Source of the DNA: Tritrichomonas musculus
Taxonomy: Eukaryota; Parabasalia; Tritrichomonadida; Tritrichomonadidae
DNA length: 64,000 bases
Direction of reading: 5' to 3'
Assembly (NCBI GenBank): GCA_039105265.1
Contig: JAPFFF010000023.1
Location: forward strand, 1,240,001-1,304,000
The notes beneath the pieces were generated by a model. The model was given only the letters and a program-made list of their open reading frames with translations. It had not been told where the DNA came from and ran no database searches. A program made the position numbers and the translations under genes. Positions 40,192-49,528 of the stretch are shown one piece after another (position 1 is the stretch's first letter; each line of letters starts with the position of its first letter).

Positions 40192-41045
40192 ATGAACCAA
40201 CAATTTGATGAAATAAAGCAACAAATTAATCAAAAAGATCAAGTGATACAAGAACTTCAACAAAAAATTGAACAATTATATCAAGTAATAGGATTACAAA
40301 GAGATCAAATGGAATTACTACAAAAACAGCTTCAAAACCAACAAATAACATATCAAAATAGTCTTAAAGAACAAGAAAAAAGACTCTCTAATCAATTCGA
40401 GGAAATGCTCAACCAAAAATATTACGAGCTTGACGAAAAAATCCAAACCAGCGAAAAAAAATTCTCAGAATCTTTTTCTAATCCAAATTTTGCAATTGGA
40501 GCATACTCAATTAACCTCGGTCTAACTGAGGCTCATTGTTTAAAATTTATTTATGCAAACTATGGAATGATTTAGGAAATACTGAAATTAATACCCCAGC
40601 AGATGCCACTGTTTTTATCCAAAATGCAGCGCTATTATTTAAACAGCCAGAACAACCTCTATCAAACGCGATTGAAGTTATTAAAGCAATCATAACGCCA
40701 CAACCAGACCAAACAACCGTTTCATTTATGCAATTTGCAAAATTAATGGCTATTTTCGAACCCAAAGAGACATTCTTGATTAAAGTCTCATCTCTTTTAA
40801 TATGTTCAAATACTGGCGGACAGTGGCTCATTTTCACCAAATATAACAGAAGTTCGCAATGCTATGGATATTTTAGTGATGGGCAATTGAATTGTTTGGA
40901 ATTGAATCAGATTGGAAAGCCTACAATTCGTGTTTACAACCAACCTCTTGTTCAGGCAAACCACTCTTTTGTTAGAAATGAAAATGAATTCTTCAAAAAC
41001 TGGGAAGCTTATTTTTCTAAATATCCATTTGGATCTGCTATTTAA
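40192..41045 (+). pseudogene. Coiled-coil plus globular domain protein, frameshifted host gene
   Basis: The first part (127 codons, MNQQFDEIKQQINQKDQVIQ...) is a Gln-rich coiled coil. A second frame (from about 40536) holds a globular domain of about 150 residues: PDQTTVSFMQFAKLMAIFEP, LLICSNTGGQWLIFTKYNRS, CYGYFSDGQLNCLELNQIG and FFKNWEAYFSKYPFG. The two frames overlap at 40536-40575, so a one-base shift there separates them; neither half is otherwise damaged, and no intron signal is seen. The globular part recalls, from memory only, a domain repeated in trichomonad initiator-binding-type proteins; this is weak. Either a recent pseudogene, programmed shifting or a sequencing error. Confidence 0.5.
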
Positions 41046-41443
41046 TATTATTATCAATTAACACAATATATATGTGACATTTAAATATAGCGTTTGAACA
41101 TTTTATTTATTTTTTTTGTTTACTTATTTCATCATTCACTAATACAGATATTTTATCAAAGAATTGATTGTTTACTTAAACCATTCAATTAATGGAATTC
41201 TATTTCATATTTTACAGGAAATAATATTGATTGCCTAGAATTTCAAGACGATTGCTTTCAATATTACCTCATATTACATTCAGCAATTCTCTCAATATCT
41301 GATAATAGAGTATTCAGATATTTTGATAAAGCTTTTTTTTTAAATTCACTGGATGCAAATACTTAAATTATGAAAGTTGAATAAAATAATTAGATTAAAA
41401 CATATAATATTTTTAAAATATCAAATATAATAAATGTACACTT

Positions 41444-41825
41444 TACCCTTCGGACGTAATTGGAATTTTATAAAATTCAATGAAAAGACGTATTAAAATG
41501 TAAAAATTGCCGAAATGAAACGTAATTACATGATTTATATAAAAATAAAAAAAAGCAAAGAGGTTTAGTTTCGAACTCAATGCTTTGACCTTATATTAAT
41601 TTAACCTCTAAGCTAGAGCTCTCAAATTTGAAAGGATAAAATATTTATATTTAAAGATAAATATTTTTATTTTTCAAATATAACTTTTTATTAACTTTTT
41701 CTAAAAAAGTCGTATTCCAATTATTTTCACGTAGACGTAATCGTAAAACGTAATTGATTTTTTTTCTTGGTCTATTTTATTGAAAAAGTTTGAACAGAAC
41801 GTAATTTTTAAAACCTCCGAAGGGC
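41444..41825. mobile_element. 382-bp element with 11-bp direct repeats and CCCTTCGGA ends
   Basis: Ends are CCCTTCGGACG on the left and the complement of CCCTTCGGAGG on the right. AATGTACACTT lies at 41433-41443 and 41826-41836, a target duplication of 9-11 bases, which fits Mutator-like elements. No protein. The interior holds a tRNA-like stretch (41556-41623). Confidence 0.65.
41556..41623 (-). other. tRNA-like stretch inside the 382-bp element
   Basis: On the minus strand TAGCTTAGAGG resembles the A box and GAGTTCGAAAC the B box of tRNA genes, about 27 bases apart. A T-arm with four of five pairs can be drawn around TTCGAAA, but the acceptor stem does not pair well. Probably a decayed tRNA or tRNA-derived promoter, not a working tRNA gene. 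Confidence 0.4.
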
Positions 41826-41959
41826 AATGTACACTTAAAAAATAATTCAATTATAATACTGAAATATGAAGTTTTAAACACCATTAGTAATGAGAAAAAC
41901 TAGGATTTTTTAAATAAAGTATATATAATGCAAAAACACATATAATCAGAATATACTAA

Positions 41960-42290
41960 GGATAAACTAAAGTATAGTAAGGCTTTTCTGAAGAACCTTC
42001 AAAAAGTGGAAATCATTCAGAAAAAATAATCTAAATAAAAAAATTGAAAAAACAAATCTTTTTATATTTTTACATAATTTTTACCGAGGCTACATACCGC
42101 CTAGCGGGCGTCGAGCGAGGCTGAGCGAAGCGAAGCCGAGTCGAGACCCCGCGGCTGGCGGTAAGAATCGGTAAAAATTTTGTAACATAAAAAGATTCTT
42201 TTTTTATTATTTTTATTTGATTATTTTTTCTGAATGATTTCCACTTTTTGAAGGTTCTTCAGAAAAGCCTTACTATACTTTAGTTGATCC
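41960..42290. mobile_element. Foldback (MITE-like) element with GC-rich tip, copy 2
   Basis: Almost a perfect inverted repeat: GGATAAACTAAAGTATAGTA on the left matches the complement of the right end with two differences, and the arms stay paired for over 110 bases (AAGAACCTTCAAAAAGTGG and beyond). TATACTAA is duplicated at 41952-41959 and 42291-42298, an 8-bp target duplication as in hAT elements. The tip (about 42089-42165) is GC-rich and shares GTCGAG, CTAGCGGGCGTCGAGCGA and GAGTCGAGACCCCGCG with the tip of the element at 355-743. Confidence 0.88.
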
Positions 42291-42314
42291 TATACTAACC
42301 AAGTGAATGACTTG

Positions 42315-42345
<31 letters not shown>

Positions 42346-42398
42346 TATCTAAAAATATTTAGGAAATAAAGTTAAAATTAAAATTGAAATATTTAGGA

Positions 42399-42770
42399 TT
42401 AAACTTTTTTCTCAATGACAAGCATAAGTTTTCCACCTTTTTTCATGCCTTTCGCTGCGTGCATTGTATACCATGAACTGTCAGCTTTACCTTCTGGAAT
42501 TTTGTTAACTTGTAATAGAACTCTTGAAATAAGCTGATCTTTTCCTACATCTTTGTCATATATTTCAACTTTAAGAATTTCATCTAACTTTGGATGAATT
42601 GGAATGGTGAATTCTTGATCCCAAACTGGCTTTAGAGTATTTTTTTTAACTTCAGTTTTCCATGTCTCGCTCGATGAACTTAACGTTAAAACAACATAAG
42701 GATCACTCTTTGATAAAGTATCTGTTTTTGGAATATCGTCCGCTTCAACAACTCTAACTTTTAATTCCAT
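42399..42770 (-). CDS. C2-domain protein, 123 aa
   Basis: A single C2 domain, which binds membranes and often calcium. Taken from MELKVRVVEADDIP, where the domain begins; the longer frame adds about 60 AT-rich residues without sense. Typical signatures: KSDPYVVLTL (residues 21-30), KKNTLKPVWDQEFTIPI (42-58) and EIYDKDVGKDQLI (69-81). Asp residues at 17, 23, 72, 74 and 78 sit in the calcium-binding loops, so calcium binding is likely. The protein is little more than the domain, and ends in a basic KKGGKLMLVIEKKV. Proteins of this single-domain kind are common in trichomonads. Likely a cytosolic protein recruited to membranes. Its neighbour, a coiled-coil gene, is on the same strand. Confidence 0.88.
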   Translation of the reverse strand: MELKVRVVEADDIPKTDTLSKSDPYVVLTLSSSSETWKTEVKKNTLKPVWDQEFTIPIHPKLDEILKVEIYDKDVGKDQLISRVLLQVNKIPEGKADSSWYTMHAAKGMKKGGKLMLVIEKKV

Positions 42771-43080
42771 TTCAAGATTGTATTTTGAAAAATATTCAAA
42801 AAGGTTTTTAAAAATTTTATTTAACTTTATAAATTTCTCCAAATATCTTAGGGAAATAAAATGAATAGATTCAACTATTTGATTCAAGTAATTCCATATA
42901 ATAGAATAACTGAATATTAAATAAAATCTTAGAGTATTCATTTCCATATGATTCATTTTTTATAAAAAATTATCTTCAGAAAAAAAAGTACTTTATTTTT
43001 AAACTATTCAACATACAAAATGAAATAAGGTGAATAAACAAACAGATGTTTAATATTAATATATTGTATATAATATGAAA

Positions 43081-45711
43081 TTAAAAATCACTTTTCTCTC
43101 GTATCACATGAGAGACTGTGAGTTTGGAGCCAGATTTACTATTTGATTTAACATATTGATGAACATTTATACCGTTTAAAGCAAGTTTTTCTTGTCTAGG
43201 CTCAGTTCTAAATTTAGCAATCTGTTTTCTAGTTCTTGGTGTTGTTGTTGCAGGAGTTTTTAGTTCACGTTTAACCTTTGACTTTGTCTTTTTTTCATTT
43301 AAAGCTGAAGAATTCGTATTAATTTTTGAAGAACTTGAAAGAATTAAAGATCTAGATTTTGAATTGGATTTTGGCCGATTTTTAAATTCGTTTAATTTTG
43401 TAAGTAGTTGTTTCAAAGTCAATTCGATTGAGTGAATTTCCTGATCTCTTTCATTTTCAATTAAATTTCTTTGACGTTGCCAATTTTGTTTAGCAAATTC
43501 AAATTCTCTTTGCTGTTTAGAAAGAAGCTGATTATATGCATTTTTCATCGACAACATTGCTTTTCTTTCAGCTCTTCTAGTTTCTTCTTTTTCAAGAACA
43601 TCGCCTCTCTTTTTCAATTCACGGGCGCCAGCGAAATCATTTGAAAGTGCCTTTGTTCTTTGCATTTTTCTTATTTCTAATAGTTGAGCACTAGGTTTAT
43701 TAAATTGAAGCAATATTTCCGCACTATTCCAAGTTTCTTCAAATTTTTCAACCTCTTCTTTTTGTTTCTGTTCAAGTTCGTCGGATTTCGATTGAATTTC
43801 TTCTTCAAATCTTTGCATTTTAATCGTCCATTGTTGCTTTAATTCATGAATTTTATCTTTAGTTGTTTCAATTCGACTTTCAATAGATTGAACGATTATT
43901 TTATGCTCATTTTTAGTTTCACTTTGAGAAGTTCCATTCGATAGAATGTCTTGGGCTTTTTTGAGTCTCTCTGCTTCATCATAATCTTGATCCATAATAT
44001 TTTTATAGATGTTATTTTTGAGATAAATTTGAATCGAAGTATGCATTTCATTCGGAGGTAGAATGTGTTGCTCTAACATTTCATCAACAGCCTTTTTCAA
44101 TTCTTCATCAGAATATTTTTTCTCTTCAATTTCTTCCTCTTCTTTTAAAGGTTCTTTTTCATTCAAGTTTTGGATTGGTTCAGATGAAATAATATCAGTA
44201 TTCGTTGCGGTTCCTAATAATATCGATGTTAAATCTTGTGTTTCATTTTTGTTTGATTTGGGTAACGATTGTTGCTTAGTACTTGCAATTTGTGGTGATT
44301 GAAGGAAAGTGATCAAAAAGCCGTTATTTCTCAATTCTTCAGCTTTGCTTTCAGTACTCTTTTTTTGAACTTGCTGTAAAAGTGACTTTGGAGACTTGTT
44401 TGGCGATGTATTTTGATTTTCAAATTGAGTAATCGATTCAAGCTTTATTGGTGGCGATGATTTTGGTGGACTACTTTTGTTTTGTGGAGATGATGATAAT
44501 GCTGATTTTAATTGATGCGATTTTGTATGGTTTTTATTTGTTGTTGGAATAACACATTCTGGGATTTTACTGCATGATGAAACTGGGCGTTTTTGCTTAT
44601 TTGTATGCGAAATAATTTTATTTGATTTTTTCATAGTCTGAGAGGCTGATATAAGTTTTAACGAATTGAATTGAGATAAATCTAATGGAGGTATAAATGG
44701 AATGTTTTCTACTTCTTTTTCTAGTTCGGAATTATTTTCATTGTGACTTGATACATTTTCATCATCTTTAATTATTTGATCATCATTTGATTTATCTATT
44801 AATGCTTGTTCCATATTAGATACTTCTTCCTCATCTGAAGCTTTCTCTGTAAAATTTATGCTGTCGTCTAAGTGTTCGTTAACTGTTTTTTCTTCATTAA
44901 ATCCATCATCAGAAATTATAGAAGATTCATTTTCAATATTATTTTCCTCGTCATGAGCTCCTTCTACTTCTTGAATTGCTTTTTCAGATTGTAAATTTTG
45001 ATTTTCTAAGCTTTGTAATTTATCAATTGGTATCTCATTTTCATCTATAAAGTTCTTTTCTTCAAATTCTGCTTCCTCCTCTTCCTCTTCTGCACAATAA
45101 TTCTGTAGCATTCTCTCATACTCCATTAGTTCTTTTTCTTGCTGTCGGCGTATCTTCATTACTTGATAGTTCCGATAGGCTCTTTCATGAACTTCGGGCC
45201 GAAAAGTTACATGGAATTGGGGCTTTTCTTGACTAATATTTGGAATTTCTAAATGACCATTACTAATAATTTCATCAACTTCTTTTTCAATTTGTTCCAT
45301 CGAAATTAAATTAATTGAACTGGGCGTTTTGTCTTCGTCTGCAAAATCATCTTGGAAATCGTTTTCGTCAACAAAATCATTCTCGAATGATAAAGAAATT
45401 TTTTTATGTATTGAGATTTCATTTTTATCTGCATTATCAAGATTTTCTCTTGAAGATGAGTCTTGAACAAAATCGTTTTCATCAATTGACCCAGATTCTA
45501 AAAATGTATCATTATTACTGTTAGATAATTTCTCTGACTTTTCGTTTATGTTCGAATTTGTATTGAAACGATTTAAAGATGATATTGAATTATTCAAATT
45601 ATTTTTGCTGATATTTTCCGATTTAAACGATTCACTCTCGAATTCTAACGAATTATCTGGATGGTGTTCGCTATTTAATGATTTTCGTAAAGTCATAAAC
45701 CTGAAATTCAA
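43081..45711 (-). CDS. Large coiled-coil protein, 876 aa
   Basis: Not recognised as a named family. N-terminal 400 residues are acidic and disordered, rich in Ser, Asn and Glu with DENDF-type repeats (near residues 78-80, 110-130). A FHVTFRPEVHERAYRNYQVM segment around residue 170 precedes a Glu-rich helix. The C-terminal 350 residues are helical: MDQDYDEAERLKKAQDILSN and SNDFAGARELKKRGDVLEKE are two related helix units (D-Y/F-x-x-A-x-x-L-K-K), each followed by long coiled coil. A basic tail (ARTRKQIAKFRTEPRQ-like) closes it. Such proteins are often cytoskeletal or centrosomal. An ATG 5 codons in (MTLRKSLN) is an alternative start. Confidence 0.8.
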   Translation of the reverse strand: MNFRFMTLRKSLNSEHHPDNSLEFESESFKSENISKNNLNNSISSLNRFNTNSNINEKSEKLSNSNNDTFLESGSIDENDFVQDSSSRENLDNADKNEISIHKKISLSFENDFVDENDFQDDFADEDKTPSSINLISMEQIEKEVDEIISNGHLEIPNISQEKPQFHVTFRPEVHERAYRNYQVMKIRRQQEKELMEYERMLQNYCAEEEEEEAEFEEKNFIDENEIPIDKLQSLENQNLQSEKAIQEVEGAHDEENNIENESSIISDDGFNEEKTVNEHLDDSINFTEKASDEEEVSNMEQALIDKSNDDQIIKDDENVSSHNENNSELEKEVENIPFIPPLDLSQFNSLKLISASQTMKKSNKIISHTNKQKRPVSSCSKIPECVIPTTNKNHTKSHQLKSALSSSPQNKSSPPKSSPPIKLESITQFENQNTSPNKSPKSLLQQVQKKSTESKAEELRNNGFLITFLQSPQIASTKQQSLPKSNKNETQDLTSILLGTATNTDIISSEPIQNLNEKEPLKEEEEIEEKKYSDEELKKAVDEMLEQHILPPNEMHTSIQIYLKNNIYKNIMDQDYDEAERLKKAQDILSNGTSQSETKNEHKIIVQSIESRIETTKDKIHELKQQWTIKMQRFEEEIQSKSDELEQKQKEEVEKFEETWNSAEILLQFNKPSAQLLEIRKMQRTKALSNDFAGARELKKRGDVLEKEETRRAERKAMLSMKNAYNQLLSKQQREFEFAKQNWQRQRNLIENERDQEIHSIELTLKQLLTKLNEFKNRPKSNSKSRSLILSSSSKINTNSSALNEKKTKSKVKRELKTPATTTPRTRKQIAKFRTEPRQEKLALNGINVHQYVKSNSKSGSKLTVSHVIREKSDF

Positions 45712-45788
45712 TAATATATTTAACGTACCTTTATAACGATTTTTTTATGAACTTTTTCTGAATACATTTTGAATATTTATTTGTTAAG

Positions 45789-47165
45789 ATGTGGAAATGG
45801 GTTAAAAGCATTTTCACCAAAAATAATGAATCCATTTCCCCTGAACAGGATCAAAAAGAAATATCAAAAGATAGTAATTCTCAAATCACAAATAATGATT
45901 CCAATAATAAAACTGACGCATCAAATAATGATCCCAATAATAAAACTAATGCATCAAATAATGATCAAAAAAGTGGCGCTAATAGTCATCCAGTCATAAA
46001 CGAATTTTTACTTAAAAATTCTGCAGTACCGAATTCAGATATTAATTCAGATATTAATTCCGAAAATCAACTTTCTACACAGCAAGATCTAGACGACAAT
46101 CAAATTAATCAAAGTTCTCTTAATCGCTATAAAAAGCTAATTTCAAATTCGATTGAACCAAATGATTCGAATAATTTCATAAATAAAAATTCTAATATTC
46201 GTATACAAAACAGAATTGTGAATGGTAATCATCACCAACAACAATTCCATTTAGATTCAGTTTATAACGAGGATGATCAAAATCAGCCACTGTCAAGAGA
46301 AGATCGACAGCGCCAGAAAATCTGCCAAGAAACAATGGAAGTTCTTAGAACAGGAAAATATCCTTTTTATGATAAGAAACAAAGAAAAGTAATTGTGGTT
46401 GATATTAAAAAATTTATTGAATCATGCTGTCTGCATTCAGAAACAATTAGACCAGATCAAACGTTTGATTCATCAGTTACACAAATTTCCAACGATTCAT
46501 TCAATGCTCAAATAGAAGTAACTAATGAGTCTACCTTTCAGGCGGCATATAGACTCAAAACGCAAGAGGGCATCAAAAAAATTTGTATCCTTAACTCTGC
46601 TTCAGCGATTCAACCTGGTGGCGGCTTTTTAAACGGTCGAGAAGGCCAGGAAGAAACTCTTTCTAGACAATCAGCTTTATACTTTGCGCTTTTATATCAA
46701 CAAGAAATGTATGATTATAACAAAAGTAATGATAATAATTACTTCTATTCTGATTATATGATATATTCACCAAATGTACCTTTCTTTAGAGATGATAATT
46801 ATCAGTATATCAAACCATTCAGTGTGAATGTTATATCTTCTCCAGCTGTTAATTATGCTGATTTAATGATGTCTGGAAATATTGATCCAAGTTTTGAAGA
46901 GAAGATTAGTGATGTTATGAAAATTAGGTGCAAAAAAATTTTAGATGTTAGTATTAGTAAAGGTAACAAGGCAATAGTACTTGGAGCATTTGGTTGTGAT
47001 ACTTTCAAAATGCCACCTGACAAAGTTAGTGGTATTTTTAATGAACTTCTGTTTGATCAAAACTATGCGAATTATTTTGATAAAGTTGTATTCCCTATTC
47101 CATCAAAAAATATACAAGAAAGTAATAATACTTTTGAAGTATTCAAGAATAATCTTGAACATTAA
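45789..47165 (+). CDS. PARG-type poly(ADP-ribose) glycohydrolase-like protein, 458 aa
   Basis: The C-terminal 280 residues match the bacterial-type PARG/microbial macro family. The hallmark GGG-x7-QEE is present: PGGGFLNGREGQEETLSRQS (GGG at 277-279, QEE at 287-289, the second Glu being the catalytic one). Further family landmarks are ICILNSASAIQPGGG, YSPNVPFFRD and VLGAFGCDTFKMPPDKV. It would remove ADP-ribose chains or caps from proteins or nucleic acids. The first 160 residues are disordered and Asn-rich, with repeats of NNDPNNKTNASNN type (residues 35-60). No signal peptide. It diverges from the coiled-coil gene on its left with 77 bases between start codons. Confidence 0.9.
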   Translation: MWKWVKSIFTKNNESISPEQDQKEISKDSNSQITNNDSNNKTDASNNDPNNKTNASNNDQKSGANSHPVINEFLLKNSAVPNSDINSDINSENQLSTQQDLDDNQINQSSLNRYKKLISNSIEPNDSNNFINKNSNIRIQNRIVNGNHHQQQFHLDSVYNEDDQNQPLSREDRQRQKICQETMEVLRTGKYPFYDKKQRKVIVVDIKKFIESCCLHSETIRPDQTFDSSVTQISNDSFNAQIEVTNESTFQAAYRLKTQEGIKKICILNSASAIQPGGGFLNGREGQEETLSRQSALYFALLYQQEMYDYNKSNDNNYFYSDYMIYSPNVPFFRDDNYQYIKPFSVNVISSPAVNYADLMMSGNIDPSFEEKISDVMKIRCKKILDVSISKGNKAIVLGAFGCDTFKMPPDKVSGIFNELLFDQNYANYFDKVVFPIPSKNIQESNNTFEVFKNNLEH

Positions 47166-47439
47166 AATGTTATATTGTTAGTATTATATATCAACTAAAA
47201 ATTGATTATATTATATATAGCGCATTCATAATATTATTTAAAAAGCATTTTTTTTAACATAGTTTTGTTTTTGAAGGACTAATGATATATCATAATTATA
47301 TATTATCATTTTTTTTAAAAAAAAACCAATAAGCTTGATTTAATAAAATATGCTTTAGTAATATAAGATATGCAATATATATATATATATATATATAATT
47401 TTTAAATAACAAAAACAATAATAAAATCAAACATTAAAT
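47166..47439. other. Convergent intergenic region with TA microsatellite
   Basis: AT-rich; a TA run at about 47372-47396. Separates two convergent genes. No terminator recognised. Confidence 0.6.
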
Positions 47440-49074
47440 TTAAGCTAGTTTTGGTATTCGTTCAGCAATATGAAAGAAAACCATCTCATATCCTTCTCTC
47501 AAACTTAAAGGAATTCGTTTTCCAGGCTTCTCTGACTCATTACAAGTGAGTGGACGAGCTACTTTTTTCATTTCTTCTTCAGAAATCGGCATGAATGATA
47601 TATCATCTCTTCTCCTTTGATTTCTAGGGTTATTTGAATTGTTTGGAGTTTTTGGCATAATAGGCATTCTTTTATGAGTTGGTGATGAAGGATTTGATTT
47701 TGATTCGCTAATAGGCTTAGGCTTAGGCTTAATTTCTGCATTAATTTTATCATCTTCACCGTTATCATTTTCTTTTTCTGGAGGAGTTTCGCTTCCATCA
47801 GATTCTATAAATTCAACAAACATGTCATCGTTATTATCGTTCTGTATAGTTTCATTTTGCTTGCTTTGCAAGCTAACATTATCATTTCCTTTCAATTCAT
47901 CGCTTTGAATTAAAATATTATCATTTCCATTGGTAGTAATTGTATCATTATCATTTGGTAAAGCATTAATTTCTTTAAGGAATTGTTCAGCTTCAAGAAA
48001 TGCAGCTGACATGTCTTGCAAACATTTGTCTGTTTTGTCTTTTTCTTCAGTTGAAAATCGATTTCTAGGAATCCTTTTTGGTGGCTGTTGTTGTTGTTGC
48101 GGTTGCTTTGGAAGATTAGGATTAGAATCAGAAACTGCTGATGCTCTTGCATTTCTTGTTCGATTGAAAGCATATTCTTTCAGATATTGTTGAGGTTGTG
48201 ATGAAGGCTTCCTTGGTGGTTCATAATTATCATCATTTTTTATTGATGGTAGCATATTATTATCATCAGTATTATTTGTGCCAATAACATTACATTGAGT
48301 ACTAAAACTTAGGGTTGGTAGATTGGATCCGTTTGTACGGTTAAACTGAGATAACTTGGGCGTTTTGTTTATTTCTTGGAGAGAGCGTTTTGGGAGGCTT
48401 CCAGTTTTATTCATAAGATTGATCCTACTTTGAATTGTATTAATTTGGCATTCAAGCTTTTCAATATCACGCTTGGATTTTTCAATTCCTTGCGAATTTT
48501 GTTGTATTTGTATTGAAAAATCACGTCTCATTTTGTCATATTCAGCGTTTAAATTAGAAAAACCTTGCTGCTTTTGTTTTAACGAAATGCGTGCATTTCG
48601 TTCAGCTGTTGATGGCTGCCTAACAGTTGGGAGAGGTGTTGCTTGCAAAGCTTCATTTTCAGCTTCTAGTTGCAATATTTCAGCATTCATATTATCGATA
48701 GCTGTATCTTTTGCTTCAATTTTTTTCAATAAAACGGATTTATCATTTTCGCTTGATTCTTGGCTTTTGTTTTCAAATGAATCTTTGTCTTTTTTAAGAT
48801 AAGAAGAAGCAAATTTTGCTAATTTGCTTTTTAAACTTGAAGTAGATTTTTTGAGTTCATCGGTTTGCGTATTAATTCCTTTTTCTACAGACTCCCATAA
48901 TTGATCACCATTCCCAGATAAAATTCCTTTCATTGCTGAAGTACATGATAAAATTTTTTCTTTTGAAAAATGCTGCGTTTTGGCTTGAATAGGGAGATTT
49001 TCCATTACCAAGTCAAGAGCAGCATTGAGAGACTGAGCTAAAGATTTAATATCAACAATATTATATATATTCAT
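47440..49074 (-). CDS. Coiled-coil protein with disordered centre, 544 aa
   Basis: Not recognised as a named family. Residues 1-60 are a compact helical region (MNIYNIVDIKSLAQSLNAAL...). Two coiled coils follow (about 110-145, KIEAKDTAIDNMNAEILQLE, and 165-225, YDKMRRDFSIQIQQ...). The middle is Asn/Pro/Gln-rich and disordered (QPQQQQQPPKRIPRNR near 325). The C-terminus is conserved-looking and basic: RPLTCNESEKPGKRIPLSLR then EGYEMVFFHIAERIPKLA. GINTQTDELKK near residue 75 is a candidate LC8-binding motif. Likely a cytoskeletal scaffold; that is inference from architecture. Confidence 0.78.
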   Translation of the reverse strand: MNIYNIVDIKSLAQSLNAALDLVMENLPIQAKTQHFSKEKILSCTSAMKGILSGNGDQLWESVEKGINTQTDELKKSTSSLKSKLAKFASSYLKKDKDSFENKSQESSENDKSVLLKKIEAKDTAIDNMNAEILQLEAENEALQATPLPTVRQPSTAERNARISLKQKQQGFSNLNAEYDKMRRDFSIQIQQNSQGIEKSKRDIEKLECQINTIQSRINLMNKTGSLPKRSLQEINKTPKLSQFNRTNGSNLPTLSFSTQCNVIGTNNTDDNNMLPSIKNDDNYEPPRKPSSQPQQYLKEYAFNRTRNARASAVSDSNPNLPKQPQQQQQPPKRIPRNRFSTEEKDKTDKCLQDMSAAFLEAEQFLKEINALPNDNDTITTNGNDNILIQSDELKGNDNVSLQSKQNETIQNDNNDDMFVEFIESDGSETPPEKENDNGEDDKINAEIKPKPKPISESKSNPSSPTHKRMPIMPKTPNNSNNPRNQRRRDDISFMPISEEEMKKVARPLTCNESEKPGKRIPLSLREGYEMVFFHIAERIPKLA

Positions 49075-49528
49075 TAATTTTAATTTTAATATTCGCCAAC
49101 GAATTATTATTCAAATTTGATAACATATAGAATTTTAATTGAAAAATTCTTTCAAAAAATAAAAGAATAGTTTTTTCTTGCCATTTAAATTTAAAAAGTT
49201 TATTTTAAATTTTTTTTTATAAAAATAATAACATATAATTAAACAGTAGTATTTATCATATTTAAAATCATATTGAATGAATTTTTTATAGAAGATAGAA
49301 TACAACACTAAGATAAATATAAAACAAAAATATTTCTAATACCATCAGAAATATTAAAAGCACATACAAATTTCAAAATAGAAAAAAACTATTTTCTTCT
49401 TTTTTTAACTAATCTGTAATGATAAAAATAAAATCATATAAATATAAAATATAAAAATATGATAGATTTTAATTATATATTACAGGAATACGCAAATATC
49501 ATGATTATTATTGAAATCAGTGATCTTG
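49075..49528. other. AT-rich intergenic DNA
   Basis: No gene or RNA seen; 5' flank of the coiled-coil gene and 3' flank of the kinase gene. Confidence 0.65.
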
